Source: JAJDXW01 sp965202895
GTDB taxonomy: Bacteria > Pseudomonadota > Gammaproteobacteria > HK1
NCBI GenBank assembly: GCA_965202895.1
Contig: OZ241901.1
Span: forward strand, 4,836,001-4,900,000
Direction: 5' to 3'
DNA: 64,000 nucleotides
The translations under genes were made by a program, and so were the position numbers. Below, one piece after another: positions 55,506-64,000 of the stretch. Under the pieces are notes generated by a model. The model was not told the DNA's origin and did no database searches. It saw only the letters and a program-made list of their open reading frames with translations. Positions within the stretch are counted from its first letter, which is position 1, and each line of letters starts with the position of its first letter.

Positions 55506-57181
55506 GCGAGTTTCGTAAGCGTTGTAAGGAGGTCGCGAGACGCTTTCTCCAGACTGTCGTCATCGTGGACGATGAAGCGTATACCGAGCCTGCTCAGTCC
55601 CCAGGAGTCTTGAAGACACCGACTCGACATACAGTAGGAAGCAGGCCCTCGACCACAGCCTCGGAATCTCCGACAAGTGCCGCCGGCGAGATGGAGGAGA
55701 AAGCCGCGAAAAAGGTAGAGCCTGATGATGGAAGCCACAGCCTTGCCACGAGGACCCTTGTAGAGTCCTTTTCCAGGCAAGGGTTGATCTGCGCCGTAGT
55801 AGCGCCTCGACCCGACACTGACCCGTCCGACATCGACATCGTGGCCCCGTCCGTGAAGCGGACGGATATCGTGATATTGGACTGGCGATTGAATGGCGAC
55901 AAGGGCCAGAGGACGTTGTCAATCTTGGAGAGCATTCTGAAAGGAGATGCAGGCGAGCGACTTCGTCTGATAGCGATCTACACAGGAGAACAAGGGATTT
56001 CCGAAATCGGACAAATTATCGTAGAGAGGTGCGCCGAATCCGAATGGAAATTCGAAGGAGATGAACATAACGTCGAGCTCTCTTATCGGCATTGCCGAAT
56101 CGTGATATATTCGAAGTCCGTTTTGCCCGTGGAATCGGGTTTGCCGAACAGAACACTCTCGGAATCCGATTTGCCGGACGCACTCATCGAAGATTTCTCG
56201 GCTATGGCCCAAGGCTTGCTCCCCAATATCGCCCTCATGTCACTCGCCGCTATCCGGGAGAATGTTCATAAGGTACTCGACCGATTCGATGCGAAGCTCG
56301 ACCCGGCTCTACTGACCCACCGCGCCTGCCTACCTGTCCCCGACGATTCGCAGCAACATATGGTAAGCCAACTTGCAAGTGAACTGCACGCTATCATGGA
56401 CGATGCGGTAGCGACGGACGAACCGGCAGGGATGGATGCAATCAAGGAGTGGCTGGACTTTTCGTTGGGTGCGGATAAGGAAGTCGATTTCGGAGAGAGA
56501 GGAAAGGCGTCTCGCGATCAAGCTATTGCCCTGTTGGAAAAGGGTCTGGACAAAACCGAAGATCTAGACATAAGTAGGACAAAAAGGAAAACAGTTTTTC
56601 GATTCTTGACCAGAGGGTTTTCGAATAATGAGAACCCTGATCATCAACTGGATCACCAGTTAGCCTGGATGTTCAATTTCCGTATAGTCTTCAATGCACC
56701 GTCCCCTATACTTCAATTGGGAACTGTGCTTCAGAAACCAAGTGATGCGAATGCAGGCGATGCGAACGCAAGCGATGCGAATGGGTCGTACTTCCTATGT
56801 ATGCGACCGAGATGTGACAGTGTACGGTTGAAAAAGAAAACTGCTTTTCTTCTCTTGCCGTTGTTGACCGAACCGAAGCCCAATTCGGTTCAACTTGTCC
56901 TACGTAGAGATAGAGACACGTATCAGCGTGTGAGTGTTCGTATGGAGACAAGCCAATGGTTGCTGGTGAATTTTGTCCCAGATGAAAATAGCGGATCTGT
57001 CGTTGCCAAAGGAAGTTATCCCTGTTTCTATTTTATCGATGAAAAGTGCGATCGATTCCGCTGGTTGGGTGAGCTGAAAGCGGAGTTCGCGCAACGGGTG
57101 GCTCAAGACTTCGCGGCAGGGCTCTCGAGGGTCCCGATCAACAATTCGGAATGGCTCCGCAGAGAGGAAGGTCGTGGGTAA
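55502..57181 (+). CDS. Divergent response-regulator receiver protein with long C-terminal region
   Basis: The product has 559 residues. The receiver-like start VVIVDDEAY supplies the acidic pair (about residues 23-24). After a 70-residue Ser/Thr/Glu insert, the strand with the phosphoacceptor VILDWRLNGD gives Asp127, then LIAIYTGE. The remaining 350 residues match no domain I know: helical, then beta-rich (FLCMRPRCDSVRL; PCFYFIDEKCDRFRWLGEL). A short tandem (DANAGDANASDANGS) lies near residue 415. Co-translation with the kinase-like ATPase suggests a phosphorelay-type or docking pair. The Z1, PD-(D/E)XK and AIPR genes that I associate with similar operons are not present downstream. Confidence 0.78.
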   Translation: MSEFRKRCKEVARRFLQTVVIVDDEAYTEPAQSPGVLKTPTRHTVGSRPSTTASESPTSAAGEMEEKAAKKVEPDDGSHSLATRTLVESFSRQGLICAVVAPRPDTDPSDIDIVAPSVKRTDIVILDWRLNGDKGQRTLSILESILKGDAGERLRLIAIYTGEQGISEIGQIIVERCAESEWKFEGDEHNVELSYRHCRIVIYSKSVLPVESGLPNRTLSESDLPDALIEDFSAMAQGLLPNIALMSLAAIRENVHKVLDRFDAKLDPALLTHRACLPVPDDSQQHMVSQLASELHAIMDDAVATDEPAGMDAIKEWLDFSLGADKEVDFGERGKASRDQAIALLEKGLDKTEDLDISRTKRKTVFRFLTRGFSNNENPDHQLDHQLAWMFNFRIVFNAPSPILQLGTVLQKPSDANAGDANASDANGSYFLCMRPRCDSVRLKKKTAFLLLPLLTEPKPNSVQLVLRRDRDTYQRVSVRMETSQWLLVNFVPDENSGSVVAKGSYPCFYFIDEKCDRFRWLGELKAEFAQRVAQDFAAGLSRVPINNSEWLRREEGRG

Positions 57182-57419
57182 AGGCTGGCGCGAATGCGGA
57201 GTGGCCCGGCAACTCGGAACTCAGCGAATGAAGAAGTACGACAGTTTCGCCATCTTCATCGCTCAGGAGTGGAGGAGACGCGGGACATGACGTTTCGCAT
57301 CGTAATCGCATACGAGCCTCTATGGGATTCGTCCGATGGCTGAATTGCGCGGCGGTTGGGCGCATAATCCTCCGGCCGATCCTCGCCCCGGGACAGCGCC
57401 GATGCACGGGAGGATGGAG

Positions 57420-57839
57420 ATGGAACGGAAGAGCAAGCACTTGGAGTTCATCCAGGGCGTCATCAACCGCCTCGCGTCCGACTCGTTCCGGATGAAGGGG
57501 TGGTGCGTGGTCCTGGTCGCCGCCCTGTTCATCCTGCTGGCGCGGGAGGGACGGATCGAATTCGTCGCCGTCGCCTTGGTCCCCGTGGTCTTCTTCTGGG
57601 GGCTCGACGGCTACTTCCTGTGGCAGGAGCGCCTGTACCGCGCCCTCTACGACAGCGTGCGGATCCTGGAAGAAGACCAAATCGACTTCTCGATGGACGT
57701 CGCCCCCTGTAAGACGGATCGCGCGCGAACTTGGCTGGGCGCCACGTTCTCCCGAACCCTGATCATCTTCTACGGTGCACTGGTCGTCACTGCCGGCCTC
57801 ACGGCGGCCTCTCTTTGTTCGTCCTCTCTGACCGGATGA
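57420..57839 (+). CDS. Small membrane protein, putative effector of a KGGVGR cassette
   Basis: The product has 139 residues from ATG 57420, six bases after GGGAGG. The N-terminal motif MERKSKHLEFIQGVINRLASDSF precedes two closely spaced membrane segments (about 36-75: GWCVVLVAALFIL and FVAVALVPVVFFWGL). A conserved-looking DGYFLWQERLYRALYD follows, with a third hydrophobic segment near the C-terminus. I recognise this layout from small unnamed proteins in defence islands, and no function is established. Chromosomal GC returns here, so this cassette differs in origin from the Vsr/Dcm operon before it. Confidence 0.7.
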   Translation: MERKSKHLEFIQGVINRLASDSFRMKGWCVVLVAALFILLAREGRIEFVAVALVPVVFFWGLDGYFLWQERLYRALYDSVRILEEDQIDFSMDVAPCKTDRARTWLGATFSRTLIIFYGALVVTAGLTAASLCSSSLTG

Positions 57840-57959
57840 CCAAAAATGCCGTGTCGAGGCAGGTGGTGACCATGATGCCACAGGATGCCGATTTCGCTAC
57901 CGGGAGGCGGCGCGGTGGGTTCGTCGGATGGTGGGCTCCGCAGCACAGGACGACAACCC

Positions 57960-59267
57960 ATGAATGACCCCTTCATTCCCTTCGATGCCGTGTTCCCCCG
58001 CGTGGTCGATGTGATCAAAGCGGAAAGGGCGACGGACAAGGCTCGTCCTCTCTACCTGGTGCGGAATCTTTACGGAAAGATTCGCATATCCGTACCGGAT
58101 GCCGTCGAGGCGGACGCATCCTGCCGAGACGCCCTGCATCGGCTCGCGAACGGACTGTGCGAGGCGCTGGGCGCGCATGGCCATCCCTCCGAGAATGCCG
58201 TGCTGTTCGTAGAGCCCGCCATGCTGACCGCCCTCGATGACGCGGCTCGGGAAATCGACGGCCTCGACCAAGTGTACTGGGTCGATCGCCTGGTGACGGG
58301 CAGCGACTGGTGGACGGTCAGTCCGCCGGACCCGGCACGTCCGAAAGGAAGCCTTCGACGGTACACGCTCTTCTCGGTCAAGGGCGGGGTCGGGCGCGGC
58401 ACCACCGCCGCCGTGCTCGCTTGGCATCTGGCGCGCAAGGGAGAACGGGTCCTGCTCGTCGATCTGGATCTGGAATCCCCGGGGTTGTCGTCGGCCGTGC
58501 TCGACGCGAAGACGCAGCCCGAGTTCGGCGTCACCGACTGGTTCGTGGAGGATCTGGTCGGGCAAGGCGATCGGGTGCTCGAACGGATGACTGCCGAGCC
58601 GTCCTGGCCGGAGGAATTCGAGGGTGCGGTGCGGGTCGCGCCGGCCCACGGCCGCGAGCCCGGCGAATACCTCGCCAAGCTGGGCCGCGTCTACATGGGC
58701 GCCGCCGGCCGGCCGTGGGCGAACCGGCTCGGCGACCTCCTGTCACGGCTCGAAGAGCGGTACGAGCCGACGATCGTGCTGGCGGAGAGCCGTAGCGGAC
58801 TGCACGACATCGCGGCGGCGGCGGTCACCGATCTCGATGCCCACGTCCTGCTGTTCGCTACCGATTCGGAGAGCAGCTGGACCGATTACGGGATACTCTT
58901 CCATCACTGGCAGCGTTGCGGCTTGGCGCCGAAGATCAGGGAGCGCCTGTCCATCGTGTCCGCGCTGACCCCGGAGCTCGACACGGAACGGTATCTGCGG
59001 AGGTTTCGGCACCGGGCGTGGGAGCTGTTCCGGGCGCATCTCTACGACGACGCGGCCTCCGCCGCCGACCCCGGCCCAGACCCCAGCGAAGGGTTTTCGT
59101 TCGGCCCGGACGATGACCGGGCGCCCCACGATCCGATCGTCGTCCACTGGACGCGCGGCCTCGCGGCGGGCGCCTCGTTGCGCCGCTTGGAGCGGACGAC
59201 CGTGGACCAGGCGTATGCCCGGTTCCTGGAGCGCTTCGATAGACTCCGGGAAGCAGGCGACGAATGA
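57960..59267 (+). CDS. KGGVGR-motif variant ParA/MinD-like ATPase
   Basis: The product has 435 residues. An N-terminal domain of about 130 residues of unknown type (FIPFDAVFPRVVDVIKAE; LYLVRNLYGKIRIS) is followed by a deviant Walker A, FSVKGGVGRGTTAAVLAWHL (Lys141). The strand VLLVDLDLESPGLS is as in ParA, and a switch-like LAESRSGLHDIAAAAV follows. ParA/MinD proteins have KGGVGKT; here Arg replaces the catalytic-site Lys that contacts the gamma phosphate, defining the KGGVGR variant class. It is followed after 19 bp by a P-loop NTPase and preceded by the small membrane protein. Confidence 0.8.
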   Translation: MNDPFIPFDAVFPRVVDVIKAERATDKARPLYLVRNLYGKIRISVPDAVEADASCRDALHRLANGLCEALGAHGHPSENAVLFVEPAMLTALDDAAREIDGLDQVYWVDRLVTGSDWWTVSPPDPARPKGSLRRYTLFSVKGGVGRGTTAAVLAWHLARKGERVLLVDLDLESPGLSSAVLDAKTQPEFGVTDWFVEDLVGQGDRVLERMTAEPSWPEEFEGAVRVAPAHGREPGEYLAKLGRVYMGAAGRPWANRLGDLLSRLEERYEPTIVLAESRSGLHDIAAAAVTDLDAHVLLFATDSESSWTDYGILFHHWQRCGLAPKIRERLSIVSALTPELDTERYLRRFRHRAWELFRAHLYDDAASAADPGPDPSEGFSFGPDDDRAPHDPIVVHWTRGLAAGASLRRLERTTVDQAYARFLERFDRLREAGDE

Positions 59268-59286
59268 GCCGCGACGGAGAGGCGTA

Positions 59287-60756
59287 ATGGCCGGCATGAT
59301 CGACGCGGGGGCGGCGCGCGATGCGCTCGCCAAGCTGCCGGGAGGGACGATCCGCAGCGCGCCGCCAACGCCCGAGCACGTGTATCTGCCCCGCTCCCAC
59401 CTCAAGGCGATGGAGCCGGATCATGTGGTCGTGACCGGTATGCCCGGCGCCGGCAAGACCTTCTGGTGGAACGCGCTTCGGGACGGCGACATCCGGCGCC
59501 TGATCGGCCAGGCCGACGAGCGCCCCCCACTCGACGAGCACACCGAGGTGCGCGCCGGGTTCGGCGTCAGGCCGGCCGCGGACGAGTATCCCGACCAGGA
59601 CACGCTGCGCGGCCTGATGAACTCCCACTTCGAGCCGAAAGCCGTCTGGCGGGCGATACAGGCTTGGCATATCGCGCGGGAGGAGCGTCCGCCGCATCCG
59701 CTCCGGCAACAGGATTCGTGGGGGATGCGGGTCAGGTACGCCGCCGACCACCCGGAGGCCATCGAGCGTCTCTTTCAGGCGCGCGACGCCGAACTCGACT
59801 CGAAAGGCGTCTACTTCCTGATCGTCTTCGACGGCCTGGATCGTTGCACCGGCGACTGGACGGAGGCGTTCCGGGCGATTCGCGGCCTGCTCCAAACCGC
59901 AGGCGAAATGCGCTCGTACCGGAAGCTCCGGGCGAAGGTCTTTCTGCGTTCCGATCAGGCGGACGACGACGGCAGGATTGCCGACTCCCCGGACGCATGG
60001 AAGGCGCTCGCGACGAAGATCGACCTGAGCTGGCCTCCCCATGAGCTGTACGGCCTGCTGTGGAGCTGCTTGGCGAACGGACCGCGCGGCGACGTTTTCC
60101 GGAGCTTCTTCTGGGACGGCGATTGGCCGTCGGTGATGAATGGCCAGCGCCGCATGTTCCTGGTTCCCCGCCGGCCGATCATCGACGCGGAACATCAGGA
60201 GAAGAAGTTTCACGGGCTCGCCGGACGGCGGATGGGATGCACACCGAGCTACGGCATTCCGTACACCTGGATCCGGAACCGCCTGTCGGACGCCGAAGGC
60301 AGGGTGAGCCCCCATTCGTTCCTCGCAGCGCTGCGAGCCGCCGCCGAACACACCGCGGACCGGCGCCCGGAGCACTCGAAGGCCCTGCATCCCAACGGCA
60401 TCCGGCGGGGCGTGCACGAAGCGTCGAAGCTGCGGGTCGAGGAGATGGAGGAGGGCTATCCGTGGATGCGCCCGGTCATGCGCTCCCTCGCGGGGATGTA
60501 CGTGCCCTGCGAGTTCGACGAGATCGCGGAACGCTGGCGAAGCGAGCGCGTCCTCGACCGCCTGGCCGAGGAGAGCGAACGGAGCGAGCGGCGGCTGCCT
60601 CCCCGCCATCTCGCCGACGGCCCCGAGGGTGTCCGCCGCGACCTCGAATTCCTGGGGGTCTTCCAGCCCCTCTACGACGGCCGGGTGTACCTCCCCGACG
60701 TCTTCCGCATGGGCTACGGCCTCGGCCGCCGCGGCGGGGTGAAGCCCGTTCGCTGA
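59287..60756 (+). CDS. P-loop NTPase partnered with the KGGVGR ATPase
   Basis: The product has 489 residues. It has Walker A TGMPGAGKTFWW (GMPGAGKT at 51-58), Walker B VYFLIVFDGLDR (176-186, with Asp-Gly-Leu-Asp as in KAP/STAND-type enzymes), and a candidate sensor segment around KVFLRSDQADDDG. A long C-terminal part ends in winged-helix-like LADGPEGVRRDLEFLGVFQPL, DGRVYLPDVFRMGYGL. No nuclease motif is seen. The tight order membrane protein, KGGVGR protein, NTPase looks like one functional cassette. I know no characterised system with exactly this set. Confidence 0.72.
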   Translation: MAGMIDAGAARDALAKLPGGTIRSAPPTPEHVYLPRSHLKAMEPDHVVVTGMPGAGKTFWWNALRDGDIRRLIGQADERPPLDEHTEVRAGFGVRPAADEYPDQDTLRGLMNSHFEPKAVWRAIQAWHIAREERPPHPLRQQDSWGMRVRYAADHPEAIERLFQARDAELDSKGVYFLIVFDGLDRCTGDWTEAFRAIRGLLQTAGEMRSYRKLRAKVFLRSDQADDDGRIADSPDAWKALATKIDLSWPPHELYGLLWSCLANGPRGDVFRSFFWDGDWPSVMNGQRRMFLVPRRPIIDAEHQEKKFHGLAGRRMGCTPSYGIPYTWIRNRLSDAEGRVSPHSFLAALRAAAEHTADRRPEHSKALHPNGIRRGVHEASKLRVEEMEEGYPWMRPVMRSLAGMYVPCEFDEIAERWRSERVLDRLAEESERSERRLPPRHLADGPEGVRRDLEFLGVFQPLYDGRVYLPDVFRMGYGLGRRGGVKPVR

Positions 60757-61018
60757 AATCAGGTATTTCGTACCACCAGCCAGCCCTTCGCAGGACAAGG
60801 CGGGTTCCGCTCGAAACGCCCCTGCAACCCTTTCGCCCATCGCGTCGGTAGACCTCGTTGCGGCAGGCGCCGGCTGATCGACGATCGGCCCGGTGGCGGC
60901 CGTCCACTTCGCTCCGGCCTCTCGTGGCGCAGCAACACGCTTGGCCCGCATCGTGGTCGCGGCAACATCCCCTCTTGGTAGACTGCGGGCGGGTCGCCAG
61001 AGTCGAAGAGGACGGGGA

Positions 61019-61237
61019 ATGGAACGCCGGACAGGATGGCCGGAAGGGCCGGTCGAGGCCGCGGTCAGGACGCAGGCTTCGGAGCGCCGATGGCGTGAGG
61101 CGGTCGGGGGGGAATCCCCCCTTCTGGGAGGGCTGAGCGGCGCCGAGGTCCGCGAATGGCTCCGCGAACGGGGGCTCTCGAAGACCGCGGACCTGCTGTA
61201 TGAAGACGCGCTCCGGCGCGAACGGGAAAGGGTGTGA
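61019..61237 (+). CDS. Small antitoxin-like protein preceding a PIN protein
   Basis: The product has 72 residues from ATG 61019 (GAGG ribosome site). The C-terminal half LSGAEVREWLRERGLSKTADLLYEDALRRE is helical and acidic/basic, as in small antitoxins. Its stop overlaps the next start by GTGA. The position and overlap before a PIN-domain gene suggest the antitoxin of a VapBC-like pair, although no DNA-binding domain is recognisable. Confidence 0.5.
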   Translation: MERRTGWPEGPVEAAVRTQASERRWREAVGGESPLLGGLSGAEVREWLRERGLSKTADLLYEDALRRERERV

Positions 61238-62172
61238 ACACCGGCGTCCTCGCCCTCGACACGAACCTGTTGCTCGCCGTGGACGCGAGGCGGTTCCTGT
61301 GCGCGATGCAGGAGACGACCGGAGGGGAAATCGTCGTCACCGAGCAGGTCCATCGCGAGGCGTGTTCGCTGAGCTCGGTGTTCGCCCAGAAGGCCGCGAG
61401 GAAGGAGTCCGTGCGCCTTCTCGAACGGGAGCCTTCGATGAGCGAGCAGGATTTGCTCGAATACGAGACGAGGCGCACGCTCGAGATCGCGGATCGGACG
61501 GAGGCGTGGTTCGAGGATGAAAAGGCGAGGAACGATGCGGCATGGCGCTACGTCCCGCGGCCTCCCCACAGCAGGGTTCTCCAGGCGCAGTTGCTTTCGA
61601 CGCCTTGCCTGACGGACGCGGACAACCGTGGTGCGGACGCCTGGGTGGTGGCCGAAGCAGTGCTGTCCGGAGCGACGGTGCTGGCGACGGACAACCTGCG
61701 GAGCATTCGCCACGGGGTCTTGAACCACTGGCTGAAGCATCAGCGCGAGAGGGGGAACCGGCTTGTCGAAGGTGTTCCCGACACGTTCGTGATGGACCCG
61801 GACACCGCGGTGCAAGAGCGTGTCCGGCGCGTGTTCGGAGGCGCCGAGGCCGACAGCCCGAGGCGGTTCGGGCGCCGGTGTCTCGAATGGGCGCTGGGGG
61901 CTTGCGTCCCCGATGAAGGGCGTGAGCCCGACAGGGTGTCCGGGATCGTGAGGAGGTTTCTCTCGAACGTGCGCGCCAAAGGTCTGGAGGCGGTCGCGGA
62001 GGCTTCGGTCTCGGCGTTGGAGGACATGGGGGAGACAGGGTTTGCGAAGGCGGTTTCTTCGGTCCGCCTCCCGGAAAGAACGAGAGGCGCCGAGGATCGC
62101 CGCCTGGGGGCGGGGGCGGGAGGCGCCGCGGCCCGCGCATCGGGCCTCGACGTGGTCGAGCTTCCCTCCTGA
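61234..62172 (+). CDS. Large PIN-domain protein, putative RNase toxin
   Basis: The product has 312 residues from GTG 61234. The PIN-type acidic residues are seen in LALDTNLLLAVD (Asp9), the mid-domain VVTEQVHREA (Glu), DNRGADAWVVAEAV and VLATDNLRSI. PIN toxins are usually about 130 residues. Here a further 120 residues form a C-terminal extension (FGRRCLEWALGACV, FLSNVRAKGLEAVAEASVSALEDM). A metal-dependent RNase role is inferred from the fold. It stands 10 bp before the OLD-like ATPase gene and could share its transcript. Confidence 0.7.
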   Translation: MNTGVLALDTNLLLAVDARRFLCAMQETTGGEIVVTEQVHREACSLSSVFAQKAARKESVRLLEREPSMSEQDLLEYETRRTLEIADRTEAWFEDEKARNDAAWRYVPRPPHSRVLQAQLLSTPCLTDADNRGADAWVVAEAVLSGATVLATDNLRSIRHGVLNHWLKHQRERGNRLVEGVPDTFVMDPDTAVQERVRRVFGGAEADSPRRFGRRCLEWALGACVPDEGREPDRVSGIVRRFLSNVRAKGLEAVAEASVSALEDMGETGFAKAVSSVRLPERTRGAEDRRLGAGAGGAAARASGLDVVELPS

Positions 62173-62182
62173 TGCCGCCCGC

Positions 62183-63394
62183 ATGACCGCCGAAGCCGAT
62201 TCCAGGACGATCACCCGGGTCGCCCTGCGGAACTACAAGAGCATCGCCGCGTGCGACGTCGAGCTCGCTCCGTTGGCGATCCTCGTCGGCGCGAACGGCG
62301 CCGGCAAGAGCAACTTCCTCGACGCGCTGCGTTTCACCGCCCAGGCCCTGCGTTTTTCCCTGGACCACGCGCTGCGCGAACGCGGGGGGATCAACGAGGT
62401 CCGGCGGCGGTCCCGAGGCCATCCGAGCCACTTCGGCGTCCGTCTCGACTTCCGGCTCCCAGAGGCCTCCGGCTGGTACGCGTTCGAAGTCGGCGCCCGC
62501 CCGAAGGGGCGCTACGTCGTGCGGAAAGAGGCGTGCGCGGTGGTCTCGGCGGAGCCGGGGCGCTCGGGCTCATTCCGGGTAGAGAACGGACGAACGGTCG
62601 ACAGCTCCTTCGCACATCCTCCCGGAGCCGGCAGTGACCGCCTGTACCTCATGCAGGTGGCCGGATACCCGCCGTTCCGCCCGCTCTACGATGCGCTCGC
62701 GGGAATGGGCTTCTACAACTTCCACCCGGAGCAGATCCGCGAGCTCCAGTCGCCGGACCCCGGAGACCTCCTCAAGCCGGACGGGAGCAACCTCGCCAGC
62801 GTTCTTGCGAACCTGAAGGCGGGCTCGCCGGAGAGTGCGGAGCGTATGAGCGAGTACCTCTCTCGAGTCGTCCCAGGAACGGTGGGCATGGAGCCGAAGA
62901 CCGTAGGACCCAAGCTGACGATGGAATTTCGCCAGGAGATGCGCGGTGACCGCCACCCGCGGCGGTTCCTCGCCAACAACGTATCGGACGGGACCTTGCG
63001 GGTTCTGGGGGTGCTCATGGCGGTCTACCAGAGCGCCGGGGCCGAGTCGGGAAAGGTGAGGCTGGTCGGTATCGAAGAGCCGGAAGGCGCCCTCCACCCT
63101 GCTGCGGCAGGGGTGCTGGCGGATGTGCTGCTCGAAGCGAGCGAGCGCGTGCAGGTGGTTGTCACCAGCCACAGCGCGGATCTGCTGGATCGCGAAACGA
63201 TCCCGGTGGAATCCATCCTGGCCGTGGCCACGGAAGATGGAGAGACGCGGCTCGCCCCGCTCGACGACGCGGGCCGTTCCACGCTTCGCGATCATCTGTT
63301 CACCGCCGGCGAGCTGCTCCGCATCGACCAACTGACGCCCGATCCGGAGCGCTCGATCCCCGCCCAGTTGAATCTGTTCCGCGGCGAGGCGTGA
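62183..63394 (+). CDS. OLD/AAA_21-type ABC-like ATPase
   Basis: This 403-residue SMC/RecF-like ATPase has the N-terminus TRVALRNYKSIAACDVEL and Walker A GANGAGKSN (36-44). In place of a long coiled coil it has a short helical insert (YNFHPEQIRELQSPDPGD). It then has LANNVSDGTLRVLGVLMAVY (signature-like S-DGT), Walker B VRLVGIEEPEGALHP, and the H-loop VTSHSADLLD. Such stand-alone AAA ATPases pair with a TOPRIM-type nuclease gene in anti-phage modules such as PARIS (AriA/AriB). The next gene is of that kind. Confidence 0.85.
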   Translation: MTAEADSRTITRVALRNYKSIAACDVELAPLAILVGANGAGKSNFLDALRFTAQALRFSLDHALRERGGINEVRRRSRGHPSHFGVRLDFRLPEASGWYAFEVGARPKGRYVVRKEACAVVSAEPGRSGSFRVENGRTVDSSFAHPPGAGSDRLYLMQVAGYPPFRPLYDALAGMGFYNFHPEQIRELQSPDPGDLLKPDGSNLASVLANLKAGSPESAERMSEYLSRVVPGTVGMEPKTVGPKLTMEFRQEMRGDRHPRRFLANNVSDGTLRVLGVLMAVYQSAGAESGKVRLVGIEEPEGALHPAAAGVLADVLLEASERVQVVVTSHSADLLDRETIPVESILAVATEDGETRLAPLDDAGRSTLRDHLFTAGELLRIDQLTPDPERSIPAQLNLFRGEA

Positions 63395-63397
63395 TCC

Positions 63398-63983
63398 TTG
63401 GCCAAGATCGCCGCCATTGTCGAAGGGGACGGCGAGGTGGAGGCGGTCCCCGTACTGAATTCGGCGGATCGGCTTGGAAGTGTCCCCGCTCTCCCCGCCG
63501 ATCGTCCCGAGACCGATCCGGGTACGTCGCCAGCGAATCCTCAAGGAGGGTGAGCTGGAGCGGTATGTGAGCCTGGCCGCGGTTCGCTCGGGAGACGGCG
63601 GCGGCATCCTGATCCTGCTGGATGCGAATGGGGATTGCCCGGCGGAGATCGGCCCCCTCGTCCAGCGGCGAGCCCGGACGGCGAGTCCCGGCTGCCGCAT
63701 CGAAGCAGTCGTCGCGAAGTGTGAGTACGAAACTTGGTTGGTCGCGGCGGCCGAGTCGGTCGCCGGCGCGCGAGGGATCCTTCCGGATACATCCGCCCCG
63801 GAGGATCCCGAGTCGATCCGGGGCGCCAAGGAGTGGCTCCGCAACCGGATGCGCGGGTCATACCGCTACCGTCCGACCGCAGATCAGGCCGCGTTGACCG
63901 CGCGTTTCGACATGGCGTCGGCGCGCAGACGTTCGCCGTCCTTCGACAAGATGTGGCGAGCAACGGCCGCGTTGTTACAGTGA
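63398..63983 (+). pseudogene. TOPRIM-like (DUF4276-type) effector, broken by a 1-nt insertion
   Basis: From TTG 63398 the frame reads AKIAAIVEGDGEVEAVPVL, with the TOPRIM-type Glu. It then runs off after GTACTG because of one extra A at about 63458, inside GTACTGAATTCGG. From there the conserved sequence continues in the next frame: IRRIGLEVSPLSPP, VRRQRILKEGELERYV, ILILLDANGDCP (DxD-like metal motif) and CEYETWLVAAAESV, up to LLQ stop at 63983. One base removal restores about 194 residues, which is normal for the family. Three bases separate it from the ATPase. The break would uncouple the pair, unless it is a sequencing error. Confidence 0.75.
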
Positions 63984-64000
63984 GCCGTCGAGCGCGCTGC

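Noticed and set aside
58936..62214. 1,092-codon minus-strand open frame across the KGGVGR, NTPase and PIN genes
   Set aside because: Arg/Pro/Ala-rich composition with no recognisable fold, opposite several genes with clear motifs on the plus strand.

Overview
The window is very GC-rich. It encodes autotransporters, a membrane-anchored c5-type cytochrome, a UvrD helicase of the gammaproteobacterial type and a branched-chain amino-acid ABC importer. This points to a Gram-negative proteobacterium, probably gammaproteobacterial. Several dispersed non-coding repeat families, transposase remnants and broken genes suggest a repeat-laden, recombining genome, possibly of a host-associated organism. 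That last point is inference.

Layout. 1-1767: 3' part of an Lhr-like helicase with an apparent frameshift. 1.8-10.1 kb: repeat A, integrase remnant, autotransporter 1 (tandem 249-bp repeats, 1-nt frameshift), a passenger-domain fragment and a secreted serpin. 10.1-15.3 kb: livG-F-H-M-K-type operon on the minus strand. 16.1-19.3 kb: uvrD and cytochrome c. 19.3-21.7 kb: scrapyard of repeat A, a MITE-like element, autotransporter and recombinase fragments, paired palindromes and an IS1380-like remnant. 21.7-26.1 kb: autotransporter 2, intact. 27.0-30.3 kb: SDR, MttB-like methyltransferase, glutamine amidotransferase. 31.1 kb: tRNA-Arg(CCG). 32.7-46.9 kb: catabolic genes (CaiB-type CoA-transferase, class III aminotransferase, double-CDGSH cupin, kynureninase, HyuA/HyuB, START-like protein, Zn alcohol dehydrogenase, ABM monooxygenase) and exonuclease III.

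46.9-64.0 kb is a defence island built of adjacent modules: (i) a decayed DISARM-like locus, with a helicase N-terminus fused by deletion to an adenine methylase carrying two stops; (ii) a visibly lower-GC Vsr / Dcm / dual-GHKL ATPase (MORC-like) / divergent receiver operon; (iii) a cassette of small membrane protein, KGGVGR-motif ATPase and P-loop NTPase; (iv) a small-protein/PIN pair that looks like toxin-antitoxin; (v) an OLD-like ATPase followed by a frameshifted TOPRIM-like (DUF4276-type) gene.

The strongest candidates for new biology are modules (ii) and (iii), the repeat A family whose palindromic core occurs in both orientations relative to its flanks, and the two autotransporters with G tracts of 9 and 13 in their leaders plus fragments that could act as recombination donors.
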